A DNA stretch of 64,000 nucleotides from Chrysophaeum taylorii (taxonomy: Eukaryota; Sar; Pelagophyceae; Pelagomonadales; Pelagomonadaceae): assembly GCA_029834535.1 (NCBI GenBank), contig JAQMWT010000344.1, positions 1 through 64,000 of the forward strand, written 5' to 3'. Numbering within the stretch: the first letter of the stretch is position 1; every line of letters starts with the position of its first letter. The position numbers and the translations under genes are program-made. This document shows positions 39,912 through 48,696 of the stretch, piece after piece. Under the pieces are notes generated by a model, which was not told the DNA's origin, made no database searches, and worked only from the letters and a program-made list of their open reading frames with translations.

Positions 39912-39940
39912 CACACCTCGCCATAATGCGCCATCGCGGG

Positions 39941-41242
39941 TTAGTCTCGTTTATTAGTGTAGTGAGCGCGAACGGCCTCAGCGATGAGGTCGGCCGCGCG
40001 GTCGACCTCGGAGGCAGTCGTGTGACGGCCCACAGAGAGGCGGAGGGTACCAATCGCGTAGGGGGTCGGGACTTGGATCGCCTCGAGGACGGCCGAAACG
40101 GAGGTGGAGCCCGTGTGGCAGGCCGCGCTCGCGCTCGCGGCGACCGTGTCCCGGAGGTCGCCAAGCACCTCAAAGGCCCGGATCCCGTTGACCGAAAAAG
40201 AGAGGACGTTGGGGAGCGCGGCGTGCGAGAATTCTTTTGCGCCAAGGGGTCCGTTGACGGCCGTCTCGAGATCGGCGAGCTTAGTCTCCAGCCGTCGGCG
40301 GAGGCGGTCGCGCATCCTCTCCGAGTGCGCTCGAATCTCGGGACCCTGTTCGAGCCAGACGCGCGCCGCCTCGCCCATCGCGACGAGGTTCGGGACGGCC
40401 TCGGTCCCCGCGCGCCGACCGCGCTCCTGGCCGCCGCCGAGGAGCATGTTCGGGAGGTCGCGGCGCGTGTAGAGGGCTGCGACGCCCTTGGGCGCGCCAA
40501 ATTTGTGCCCGACGACCGTCAGCATGTCGACGCCCAGGGCCTGGACGTCGACGTCGATTTTTCCGACGGCCTGGGCCGCGTCCGTGTGCACCCACGCCTC
40601 GGGGTCGACGGCGCGAACGGCGCGGCACACGGCGCCAACGTCCTGCACGGCGCCGACCTCGTTGTTCGCCAGCATTATCGAGACGACGGCCGTCTCGCCG
40701 GGACGCACGGCGGCGGCGACGTCGCGCGCCGAGACGAGACCCGCGCCGTCGCACCCGACCTTGGTCGCGACGCACTCGCCCGCCGCCACCAGAGCGTCGA
40801 CGCACGCAAGGATCGCCGGATGCTCGATCGTCGAGACGACAACGTGCCGCCGCGAAGGCCGCCGCGCCCGCAGTGACCCGACCAGAGCCCAGTTGTCGGC
40901 CTCGCTACCGCACGAGCACCACACGATTTCGCTCGAGTCTCGCGCGTTGAGAAGCGCTCGGATGCTCTCGCGCGCCGCGGCCACTGCATCGCGACACGGC
41001 CCGCCGTACGCGTGACCCGAGCTCGGGTTTCCCCAATGCGAGTACAGGTACGGAACCATCGCGTCGGCACAGTCGGCGTAGATCGGGCACGTCGCTGCGT
41101 AGTCGAGGTAGATGCACTTCGACTCGCGGGGCAGGGGGCTCCCGACCTTGCGCCGTCCCTTTCTCCACCCCGCCGCCGCCGCGACGCGCAACCCCAACGC
41201 CACCGACACCGTCGCCAACACCACCAGAGTCACTTCGTTCAT
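39941..41242 (-). CDS. Cysteine desulfurase / selenocysteine lyase-like (NifS family)
   Basis: 433 residues. PLP-dependent class V aminotransferase fold: IYLDYAATCPIYADCADAM, NPSSGHAYG, CGSEADNWAL, STIEHPAI, IMLANNEVGAVQDV, WVHTDAAQAVGKIDVD, then VVGHKFGAPKG with the PLP lysine. The active-site cysteine is in SAACHTGSTS, closer to the ACHS of animal selenocysteine lyase than to the ACSSGS of IscS. It releases S (or Se) from cysteine (or selenocysteine). The N-terminus (VTLVVLATVSVALGLRVAAAAGW then basic residues) is a signal anchor or targeting peptide, so it is membrane-linked or organellar. Confidence 0.88.
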   Translation of the reverse strand: MNEVTLVVLATVSVALGLRVAAAAGWRKGRRKVGSPLPRESKCIYLDYAATCPIYADCADAMVPYLYSHWGNPSSGHAYGGPCRDAVAAARESIRALLNARDSSEIVWCSCGSEADNWALVGSLRARRPSRRHVVVSTIEHPAILACVDALVAAGECVATKVGCDGAGLVSARDVAAAVRPGETAVVSIMLANNEVGAVQDVGAVCRAVRAVDPEAWVHTDAAQAVGKIDVDVQALGVDMLTVVGHKFGAPKGVAALYTRRDLPNMLLGGGQERGRRAGTEAVPNLVAMGEAARVWLEQGPEIRAHSERMRDRLRRRLETKLADLETAVNGPLGAKEFSHAALPNVLSFSVNGIRAFEVLGDLRDTVAASASAACHTGSTSVSAVLEAIQVPTPYAIGTLRLSVGRHTTASEVDRAADLIAEAVRAHYTNKRD

Positions 41243-41677
41243 CCGCGTCCTTTTACTCTACCTCGTTCGAGACAAGCTGACGTGGCGATCTCCTAATAAC
41301 TAAATTATTAAATCCTCAATAATGTTTCCGGCTCGCCTTTTATAGCAGCTCTGCGCAGTCGACCTGCACAGCTAGCAGCAGCATATTTATCCCGCTTCTT
41401 CACGTCGGTGGCGAACCAAGAAAGACCACCACCACCACCACCACCACCTTGTAGTTCGAAGGAGTGTGGTCATGATATTATTATTATTAAAGGACCCCGG
41501 TCGGCAATAAGCGATTCCGGGGTGTGTAAATTAAATTATAGGCGGGCTGCATCGTGGCGACACGCGAAGGAGGAGAGCTCGGCAAACACACACACTCGAG
41601 CGAGTGCGCTGGCGTCCAGGCGCGGACATTGGCTTCCGCGTTGGCAGCAGACGGGGAGAAGAGGTAGAGGTCCTTGT
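41243..41677. other. Intergenic region
   Basis: 435 bp between the desulfurase start and the COG5 stop. An ACC trinucleotide run near 41427-41449 and short ATT runs are present. No gene seen. Confidence 0.5.
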
Positions 41678-44600
41678 TTACACCGGGTTGTTAGTGGCCT
41701 CGAGGGCTCGCTTGTAGCTCGAGAGCAGGGGAGCGCCGTGAGTTTGGAGGGCGTCATAGACTTCGCCGAGGTTGGTAACGCCGGTGGCAGAGGCACGTTG
41801 GGCCCAGGAGTCGAGGCATCGGAGCACGTCACGCCAGGCGTCACCCTCGCGAGTGACTTGGTCCGCGGGCGAGTCCTGATCCCAGGGGTGGGGTCCGGCG
41901 ACGAGCCAGGCGACGTAGGCGTGCTGCGAGCCGCCGCCGCGCTCGGGCTCGGCGAGGTCGTGAGGCAGGGGAAGGGCATCGCGGCCGCGGCTAGCGAGGA
42001 CGTGGTGCCACACGGTCGAGGGCCTGAGCGGGCCGCGCGGACGGATAAGCTTGGCGCCCTCGGCAAGCATCGTGACGACGGCGGCGCCGTCCTCGGCGGC
42101 GAAAAGGAACCGCTTGAGGCCCGCGAGCTCCTCGCGCGCTCGCTCGAGGGCGAGGGCCGCCGCGCGTTCCGAGGCGAGGTGCCGGCGGGGGGCGCCTCCA
42201 GTCTGCTTGGGAGGCGGAAGGGCGTCGGGCTCGTACTGGGCGAGCGCGTTGTCGAGCGCGGCGGCGTCGGTCGCGACGCGGAGCCGGCCGTCGCCGGAGA
42301 GCGGACGGTAGAGGGCGACGTGCGAGACGAAGGCGCGAGCGACGCGGGCGGCGAGGGCCAGCACGGACGCGCGGGAGGAGGGCGAGTCGAACTGGCCGGG
42401 GCTGTGCCAGAACGGCAGGGCGGCGCAGTAGCCAACGCGCGCCGCCTCGAGGGCGGCGAGCGCGCGCTCGAGCGACTGCGAGGGCATTTCGTCGCTCGCG
42501 ACAGAGTAGTCGTCGACGTGGGCGCGCGCGAGCTCGAGCTCGACTCGGAAGGCGACGGCGTCGAGGCTCACGAACGAGACGCGCTCGCACACGGCCTCGA
42601 GCGCCGCCATGCCTGGCCGGAGCCGGGCCTCGAACGCGTCGTCCTCTTCGTCGTCGTCGTCGTCGAGGCCAAAGAAGTCGGCGGGAAGGAGCTGGCGCAG
42701 TCTGGAGAGCGAGGTCTCCAACTGGGCGCAGAGCGACGCGATCTGAGCGTCGTGCTCCTCGGTCGCGTTGGCGCGCCAACGCACGTCGCGAATCTCGCCA
42801 GGGCGACGCGGCTCGTCGTCCGTACCGAGGCGGCGAGCGGCGACGGACGAGCGCGCCGCGCGCGTCGCCTTCGCCGCGCGGTCGACGGCCTCGGTGAGGC
42901 TTTCGAAGTTTCTCTCGCGCGCGGGTTTGACCTTGAGGGCGCGCGTCGCGCGGCGGCCAAACTCCTCGCACGCTTGCGAGACGCGGTCCAGCACCGCCGG
43001 CACGAGCGTCACTTCGCCACCCTCTTCGAGAACGTCTCGGAGCTCTTTGCGCGCCGCCGCGACGAGCCGCGCGGCGTCGTGCTTGGAGGGTAGCGCCGCT
43101 TCGTACCCTTCGACCTCGGGGAACATGAGCACGACGGGCTCGAGGAGCCGTTGGCCCGTTGCGTGGAGATAACCGTCGCAAAGTGGGCCGAGCGCCTCGA
43201 GTACCAGCTGGTCGAGTCTCTTGCCCGAGATGCGCTCCGCCTCGTCGTCCGACGACTTCTTCTTCTTCTTCTTCTCCTCCTCCTGGTCGTCCGCCGCTCG
43301 TAGTTGTTTTTTTTTCTGCTCCTCCAGCTGCTGCTTCTTCTTGTTGTTCAGCTCCTCGAAGAGCTTGGGGTCCAGGCCGAACGGTCGCTCGCGCGCGGCC
43401 GCGTAGTACGGCTCGATTCGGTGCTTAACGACCGCCGAGTCGAGCTGCTGCGCGTATTTGACGACCTCGACCGAGTACGGCAGCGCCCCGTTCTGGACAT
43501 CCTCATCCTCATCATCCTCGTCCATCCTCGTGGGGAGGGGCGCGAGGCTCGCGCGCTCGAACGCTCGCGCCGCCCTTCTCTTAGCGGCGTCGGGCTTGCG
43601 GCTCGTCGCGTAGCACGTCTCCTCGTGCGCCGCGAAGATTTCCTTGAATTGCGCTTCGCAGAGAGCGACAAAACTTCTCGGCGGCGCCAGCTTTGCGACC
43701 GAGCCCAGCGGGTCATGCGGATCGATGCCGATGATGTCGGTACCCTGCTCTTCGCCGCTGGTCTCGGGGGCGGCCGTCGACGACGGCCCGCCGAATCGCG
43801 CCGTCATCGTCAAGAACGACTTGCGCACGACGGGGTAGTGCGCGACGAGCGCGGTCGTCAGCTTGCGCACACTACTGAGCTGCTCGGGCAGCATTCGCTT
43901 GGACTGCTCGACGAGCAGTTTCGAACTCTGTTCGACCAACATCTTGGAGCTCTCGACCATGCGCTTTGACCGCTGCGTCGTCTCGTCCAGCAAGCTCTTG
44001 GCCGCCTTGGAGAGCTCGGCGAGCTTGGCCGTGCCGATCGCCGAGAGTTGCGGCGGCGGGGGAGGCTTGTTCGCGTTGTTGGATTCCTCGTGTTGGGGTT
44101 CGTCGGTGGGCTTGGCACCCTCCACGACGTGGCCTTCGTCCTTAGTCTTGCCGTCGTCCTTATCCTCCTCGTTTGGTGGCGCGGCGGCCTCCGCGTCGAG
44201 CTCGAGCGCCGAACGGAGGGCGACGAGTATCGACTTGGACGCTGCCGTCCACGCGCGGTCGACGACGGGCCCCTTGTCGCTGACGACGTCCCAGAGGCGG
44301 CCGCCTTCGCGGGGTTTGCGAAGCACGCGGTCCAAAATCGCCGCTTGGAGCGCCAAGTTCTCGATGGCGCGCGCCCAGTCGTCGGCGAGCGCTCGCGCCG
44401 TCCCGCGATCGAGCGCGTCGCTTTCGCCCGATAGTGCCGCCTTGGCGGCGTCCGCCGCCCCCTCGGCAAGCCGCTCGACTGCCGCGTCGACCGAGGCCCG
44501 CAGCAGGCCGAGCTCGTGCGAGAGCGAAAGCGCGGCGGCGACGTCTATCTGGTTGGTCGCGCGCAACGCGGCGTCGAGCGCGTCGGCGCCCGACGCCCGC

Positions 44601-45226
44601 AGGCGCTCGCGCGCCGCCCCGACGAAGGAGATCTCCGCGCTCAGGACTGTCACGGAGGCAAGCGATGCCGCGCCGCGCGCGCCGTCGCCCTCGACCAAAC
44701 CCTCGATCTCCCGCACGAGCGCGGCCGCTTTGGCCATCTCTCGAAGGTCGTCGTCGCCGCGGTCGAGCGCGGCGACCTTCTCGCGCAGTCGTCGCAGGCT
44801 AAAGATCGCGCGCTGCGACCGGCGGAGCACCTCGTTGGCCTCGAACACGGTCCGCAGACGTGTCGTCTTCCGCGCGCACACCTCGTAGGGGTCGATCAGC
44901 TTGCGCGCCATGTTCTTCGCCCGTCGTCGCACGTCTCTCGTCGCGAACTCGACCGCCTCGACGTCGCGACGCAGCGCGGACATGCTCTTGGCGCCCTTGA
45001 GCAGCACCTCGCGGCTCTCGGAGACGTGCGCCTCGATCGCCGTGTCCACCTCTCCGGCTCGTCGACCAAGCTCCGCGAGGACGCCCTCGGCATAGGTCTC
45101 CTCCTTGGCGTCCCGCTCGATGACCGCCTTGGCGAACGCCGCGACGTCGAAGTCTTCGGACGCGAACGACCCGTACACAGGGTCGTCGCGCAGCTGCGCC
45201 AGTAACACCTCTGCACTCGTCCGCAT
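41678..45226 (-). CDS. COG5: Conserved oligomeric Golgi complex subunit 5
   Basis: 1,182 residues, no intron needed, first ATG. The first 140 residues match COG5: FDVAAFAKAVIERDAKEETY, then repeated heptads (AHVSESREVLLKGAKSMSAL) and ARKLIDPYEVCARKTTRLRT with VLRRSQRAIFSLRRL. The rest is helical, as expected of a CATCHR tether. Low-complexity inserts (Lys/Glu-rich near residue 640, Pro/Asp-rich near 350) make it longer than the roughly 840-residue animal protein. COG tethers retrograde vesicles at the Golgi; COG5 pairs with COG7 in lobe B. Confidence 0.85.
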   Translation of the reverse strand: MRTSAEVLLAQLRDDPVYGSFASEDFDVAAFAKAVIERDAKEETYAEGVLAELGRRAGEVDTAIEAHVSESREVLLKGAKSMSALRRDVEAVEFATRDVRRRAKNMARKLIDPYEVCARKTTRLRTVFEANEVLRRSQRAIFSLRRLREKVAALDRGDDDLREMAKAAALVREIEGLVEGDGARGAASLASVTVLSAEISFVGAARERLRASGADALDAALRATNQIDVAAALSLSHELGLLRASVDAAVERLAEGAADAAKAALSGESDALDRGTARALADDWARAIENLALQAAILDRVLRKPREGGRLWDVVSDKGPVVDRAWTAASKSILVALRSALELDAEAAAPPNEEDKDDGKTKDEGHVVEGAKPTDEPQHEESNNANKPPPPPQLSAIGTAKLAELSKAAKSLLDETTQRSKRMVESSKMLVEQSSKLLVEQSKRMLPEQLSSVRKLTTALVAHYPVVRKSFLTMTARFGGPSSTAAPETSGEEQGTDIIGIDPHDPLGSVAKLAPPRSFVALCEAQFKEIFAAHEETCYATSRKPDAAKRRAARAFERASLAPLPTRMDEDDEDEDVQNGALPYSVEVVKYAQQLDSAVVKHRIEPYYAAARERPFGLDPKLFEELNNKKKQQLEEQKKKQLRAADDQEEEKKKKKKSSDDEAERISGKRLDQLVLEALGPLCDGYLHATGQRLLEPVVLMFPEVEGYEAALPSKHDAARLVAAARKELRDVLEEGGEVTLVPAVLDRVSQACEEFGRRATRALKVKPARERNFESLTEAVDRAAKATRAARSSVAARRLGTDDEPRRPGEIRDVRWRANATEEHDAQIASLCAQLETSLSRLRQLLPADFFGLDDDDDEEDDAFEARLRPGMAALEAVCERVSFVSLDAVAFRVELELARAHVDDYSVASDEMPSQSLERALAALEAARVGYCAALPFWHSPGQFDSPSSRASVLALAARVARAFVSHVALYRPLSGDGRLRVATDAAALDNALAQYEPDALPPPKQTGGAPRRHLASERAAALALERAREELAGLKRFLFAAEDGAAVVTMLAEGAKLIRPRGPLRPSTVWHHVLASRGRDALPLPHDLAEPERGGGSQHAYVAWLVAGPHPWDQDSPADQVTREGDAWRDVLRCLDSWAQRASATGVTNLGEVYDALQTHGAPLLSSYKRALEATNNPV

Positions 45227-45573
45227 GCACGAGATGGATATTACGACCTTCGGCCAGAAACCATCGCGCGTTTTGTTTTGTTTTGTTTGCGGCGCCGACG
45301 CTTTTTATGACTGACTTCAACACGAGGAGGGTTTTTGTTTTCTTTTGCTTTGCTTTGCTTTGCTTTGAACACAACACAGTGTCCGTTTCTGGGGGGTGGG
45401 GTGGACAATAAACAACCAAGGCGGCGGGCGCCCTGGCTTGCTTCCTTCGGAGGAAGAGCGTCTTCTTTGTTCGAGCTCCCTCCTCGAAACACGAGAAGGA
45501 ATCTTAATATTATCGCAAAAAACGAGAAGGTGCAGCGGCGAGTCGAGCCCACCGCGGGGTCGTACCCTCTTCA
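45227..45573. other. Intergenic region with (TTTGC)n
   Basis: A TTTGC pentanucleotide run at about 45343-45367 and AT-rich DNA. No gene seen. Confidence 0.5.
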
Positions 45574-47751
45574 TTAGTGGTCCGCGCCGTGCTCGCCGGT
45601 CATTTCTTCATGGGATGTCTTGACGATCTGGGGGTCGCTAGAATAGACGACGGGCTCCTGGGTGGTCTGGACGTCACCATCTTCGATTTCGTCGTGCTCA
45701 TCGTCGCGTTCGAGCAAGACAATCTTGCGCGCGAAAAAGTCTTGGCGTTCGTTCTGTATCTGGACGTCCGCCGGGACCTCGTCGAGGTTTGCCGCGAGAA
45801 AAAGCTTGAGCCCGACGAGAAAACATTCGAGGCTGCAAAAGATGACCAGGCGCTCCCAGGTGGGACGGGCGACGAAGAGTGGACTGTTGAGCGTGACCAT
45901 GGCGATGTTGGAGACGGTCGCGACGATGGAGACGAGCGCGAGGACGTCCTCCCAGGTGCCAATGTCCTCGGCGCCGTTGGGCCAGGGGCGTCGGGTGTTC
46001 TGGGTGAGCTTCCATCCGTCGACGCGAATTTCGATGATGTTGTTGACGCAAGCAAAGAGGGGCGCGATCGGAAACGCCGAGACGAAGAGCGTTGCGTAGC
46101 CAAACTGGATGGCGAGCTCGGCGTAGTCGTTGAAGAGCGAGATGTTGTTGTAGTCGGATTTCTCGAACTGCTCCTCGGCGGGCGATATCTGGCGCTTGCG
46201 CATGAGCTCGGCGTCGAAGGGATTCTCGTATTCCTCCGTGTCGGCCGCGTGGATTATTTCTTGGAGCTGCCGCCGGCGGAGCTGGACGTAGGGCACGACG
46301 ACCTCGAGGATGTTGCCGAGGACGACGCGAATCAAAAAGATCGTCCCGAGCAGCGCGCCGACGTTGTGAAAGCATCGCGGCTTGCAGCCGAAGCGGGTCG
46401 TGCGCCAGGGCTCGGCGAGACCAACGTGCTCCGGCGCCGGGCCCTGGATAATCGCGATGTAGAAGAGCGCGCCGTACGAGTTGGCGAATTGGAACACGAA
46501 CATCTTCGCGATGAGATTGTCCTCGTATTGCGTTTCCGTCCTGTGGTTTTCGATCGAGTTGAGGTAAGACGCGAGCGGCATGAAAAACTCGTTGGTGCAT
46601 TGGATGACGAGCGCGAGCGTGACGTGCGTCAGGATTTGCGGCATATTCCAGCTCTTCGGAAACCAGGAGAACGCGAACACCTGTTGGTACGGGAAACGCG
46701 AAATGTACGCGTAGGCGTAGAAGATGCCGGCGTTGATGGTCGTCACGTACAACATCAATAGAACTATTTGGACGTAGCTCACGATAACGCGCTCGACCTT
46801 CTCCGAGGGCGGAAAGTACTGCTCTGGCAACCCCGTCACGGGGGAATTGATCGTCTCGCCGACAAACCCCGTCCGAACCTGCTCGAGTTCTTCGAACGTT
46901 GCCATGCCCCACTCCATTTTCGCCTTGGCTTGCGTTTCCTTCCAGGATTGGAGAAAGAACGTCGCCCAGAGCGACATGGCGACGGCCATGAAAAGGTTGC
47001 CGAAGATGGTGACCGGTGTCGCCCAGCTCGTGCACAAAAACACGAGGGTGCCAAAGATTGCCGCGACAAAAAGCCACGTCGCGTAAGACCCGAGAAATAA
47101 GAAATACATGCCGACCTTCTCTCCAAAGTAGTCCTTGATAGCCTCGATCGGCTGGCACCACGGCATGGCAAAGTACGCGAGCCAGTCGTTCATGAGCGCG
47201 TGGATTTCCTCCTCATCGTGGAGCGGGTAGACGGCGAGGCACGCGCCCTTGGCCACGAGCTCGTTACATCGTAGCGAGCACCCTTCCTGCTTTATGTCGG
47301 CTTGCATGATACTCATGATGAGCTTGAGACGGTCGACACCGCGGAAAATAGAGTTCGACGACGGGTACGTCACGTACGCGTTCTGGAGATCTGGCCGGTT
47401 TTTGAACGTGCCGTAGATAAACTCGTAGTATTTATAACGGCACTGCCGCTTCACATCGACGATGTCGCGCGGGCGCCACTTGAGCTCGCCGTACTCGTCG
47501 CGATAGCCACGTTTCAACCGCTTGATTACCTCGTCTTCGTCGAGCAGAAGCGGATAGTCGGTCGCCGCGGCCTGCGCCTTGAGTCGTGTCAGACTACATC
47601 GAATCTTGCAGAAGATTTTGTCGTAGTGGTAGCTCTTAAACAACTTCGTCTCGAGCCCCCCGGCGTTTAGGCGTTCGACAATTCTCCGCAACGAGTACTG
47701 CTCTTGGTATCGCGACACGATCTCGTCGCTCCCTTGGACGCGGAACACCAT
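45574..47751 (-). CDS. Anoctamin / TMEM16 family membrane protein
   Basis: 725 residues from the ATG at 47751; an in-frame stretch without ATG precedes it (ending FDFGTGWDWV), so an upstream exon is possible. YFGEKVGMYFLFLGSYATWL is the start of the anoctamin domain (first membrane helix). NSIENHRTETQYEDNLIAK then FVFQFANSYGALFYIAIIQG is its hallmark central segment, and YNNISLFNDYAELAIQFGY then FPIAPLFACVNN follow in the calcium-site half. Family members are calcium-activated chloride channels or lipid scramblases. The acidic C-terminus (EDGDVQTTQEP) is cytosolic. Confidence 0.92.
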   Translation of the reverse strand: MVFRVQGSDEIVSRYQEQYSLRRIVERLNAGGLETKLFKSYHYDKIFCKIRCSLTRLKAQAAATDYPLLLDEDEVIKRLKRGYRDEYGELKWRPRDIVDVKRQCRYKYYEFIYGTFKNRPDLQNAYVTYPSSNSIFRGVDRLKLIMSIMQADIKQEGCSLRCNELVAKGACLAVYPLHDEEEIHALMNDWLAYFAMPWCQPIEAIKDYFGEKVGMYFLFLGSYATWLFVAAIFGTLVFLCTSWATPVTIFGNLFMAVAMSLWATFFLQSWKETQAKAKMEWGMATFEELEQVRTGFVGETINSPVTGLPEQYFPPSEKVERVIVSYVQIVLLMLYVTTINAGIFYAYAYISRFPYQQVFAFSWFPKSWNMPQILTHVTLALVIQCTNEFFMPLASYLNSIENHRTETQYEDNLIAKMFVFQFANSYGALFYIAIIQGPAPEHVGLAEPWRTTRFGCKPRCFHNVGALLGTIFLIRVVLGNILEVVVPYVQLRRRQLQEIIHAADTEEYENPFDAELMRKRQISPAEEQFEKSDYNNISLFNDYAELAIQFGYATLFVSAFPIAPLFACVNNIIEIRVDGWKLTQNTRRPWPNGAEDIGTWEDVLALVSIVATVSNIAMVTLNSPLFVARPTWERLVIFCSLECFLVGLKLFLAANLDEVPADVQIQNERQDFFARKIVLLERDDEHDEIEDGDVQTTQEPVVYSSDPQIVKTSHEEMTGEHGADH

Positions 47752-47823
47752 CACCCAGTCCCAACCTGTGCCGAAATCAAATGTCGCAAGCCAATACCGC
47801 AGTGCATTTTCTTTTTTCGGGAT

Positions 47824-48133
47824 CTAACAACAAAAAAAATAAATCGTTTGTTTTCGACGCGGGGCCAAACTCCAGTTTTGTCCGGCGTCGAAGTCTTTGA
47901 ACAGTGGGTCGGGCTTGATGTATTTTGGTCTCGGCTTGGCAAATCTCCGAGCCTGTTGCGCGACGAGGGACGACGTTAGGCGGCGCGGTGCCGACAGTAG
48001 CACGTACCAGCATGATCACGAGGTAGAGAGAAAGACCCAGCAACACGAGGATCCCCAAAAAGACAATGCCCTCGATAAGCTGACCAAAATCTGTCGTACC
48101 AATCAACTGCCGCCGTCCCTGCTCCATCGTCAT
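47824..48133 (-). CDS. Small single-pass membrane protein
   Basis: Two exons (48133-48008 and 47952-47824) with a 55-bp intron (GTACGT donor, CAG acceptor), 84 residues. One membrane helix, GIVFLGILVLLGLSLYLVIML, follows a short polar N-terminus; the cytosolic part KPRPKYIKPDPLFKDFDAG looks constrained. Without the intron the frame also stays open, but the resulting sequence is less protein-like. It could instead be an upstream exon of the anoctamin, yet the phases do not fit. Family not recognised. Confidence 0.5.
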
Positions 48134-48696
48134 TTCTTCGGGGTGGTGGTGGTGGTGGTGGTGGTGAACGCGCGTCGAGGTTTTGAGGCAAAGTGCCCGC
48201 GTGTTGTTTGTTTGGGCGTCCTCCAGGCGGTCGTATACAACAACACTCGGCTTGTACGTCCGTCGCGCCCTCAAATCAAACGCGCGGTGGTCGGGCGCGC
48301 GCTCAGCTCCCACGCAGTCGAAGCCTCCTCCTGTAGGTCAACGGCGGCGATCCGTCTCCTCCCGGCCGCGTCCCAAAGACGTGCACTCTCCTCAACTGTC
48401 GCAAGCTCGTCGCGACGTCAGACACCAAACGTCGACCAGCCCCGCGGGTGTGCTGTTCGCAGCGGCCCTCGTATTCAAAGATGGTTTTGTTTTTTGCTCG
48501 CGTCCCAGGAGGTGGTTGACTACAGTCCCATCGTTCATTCACGAACGAATACAACAGTACTGGTGTTTTCCGCGCTGCGCTGCCGTAATGTACGTACGGT
48601 TTCAACTTGTAGGAAGGCTACATACACAAGGAGTCGCGGCATTTTTTTCGAGTGTTGTCCTCTCCTCGGAGTAGGAAAACTGCGTCGAGCAAAGAG
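48134..48696. other. Divergent intergenic region upstream of AMBRA1
   Basis: 563 bp with a GTG trinucleotide run near 48142-48167. It probably holds the promoters of the small membrane protein and AMBRA1. No gene recognised. Confidence 0.45.

Noticed and set aside
41408-43093. 561-codon plus-strand open frame
   Set aside because: Antisense of COG5, explained by the same codon bias; no family features.
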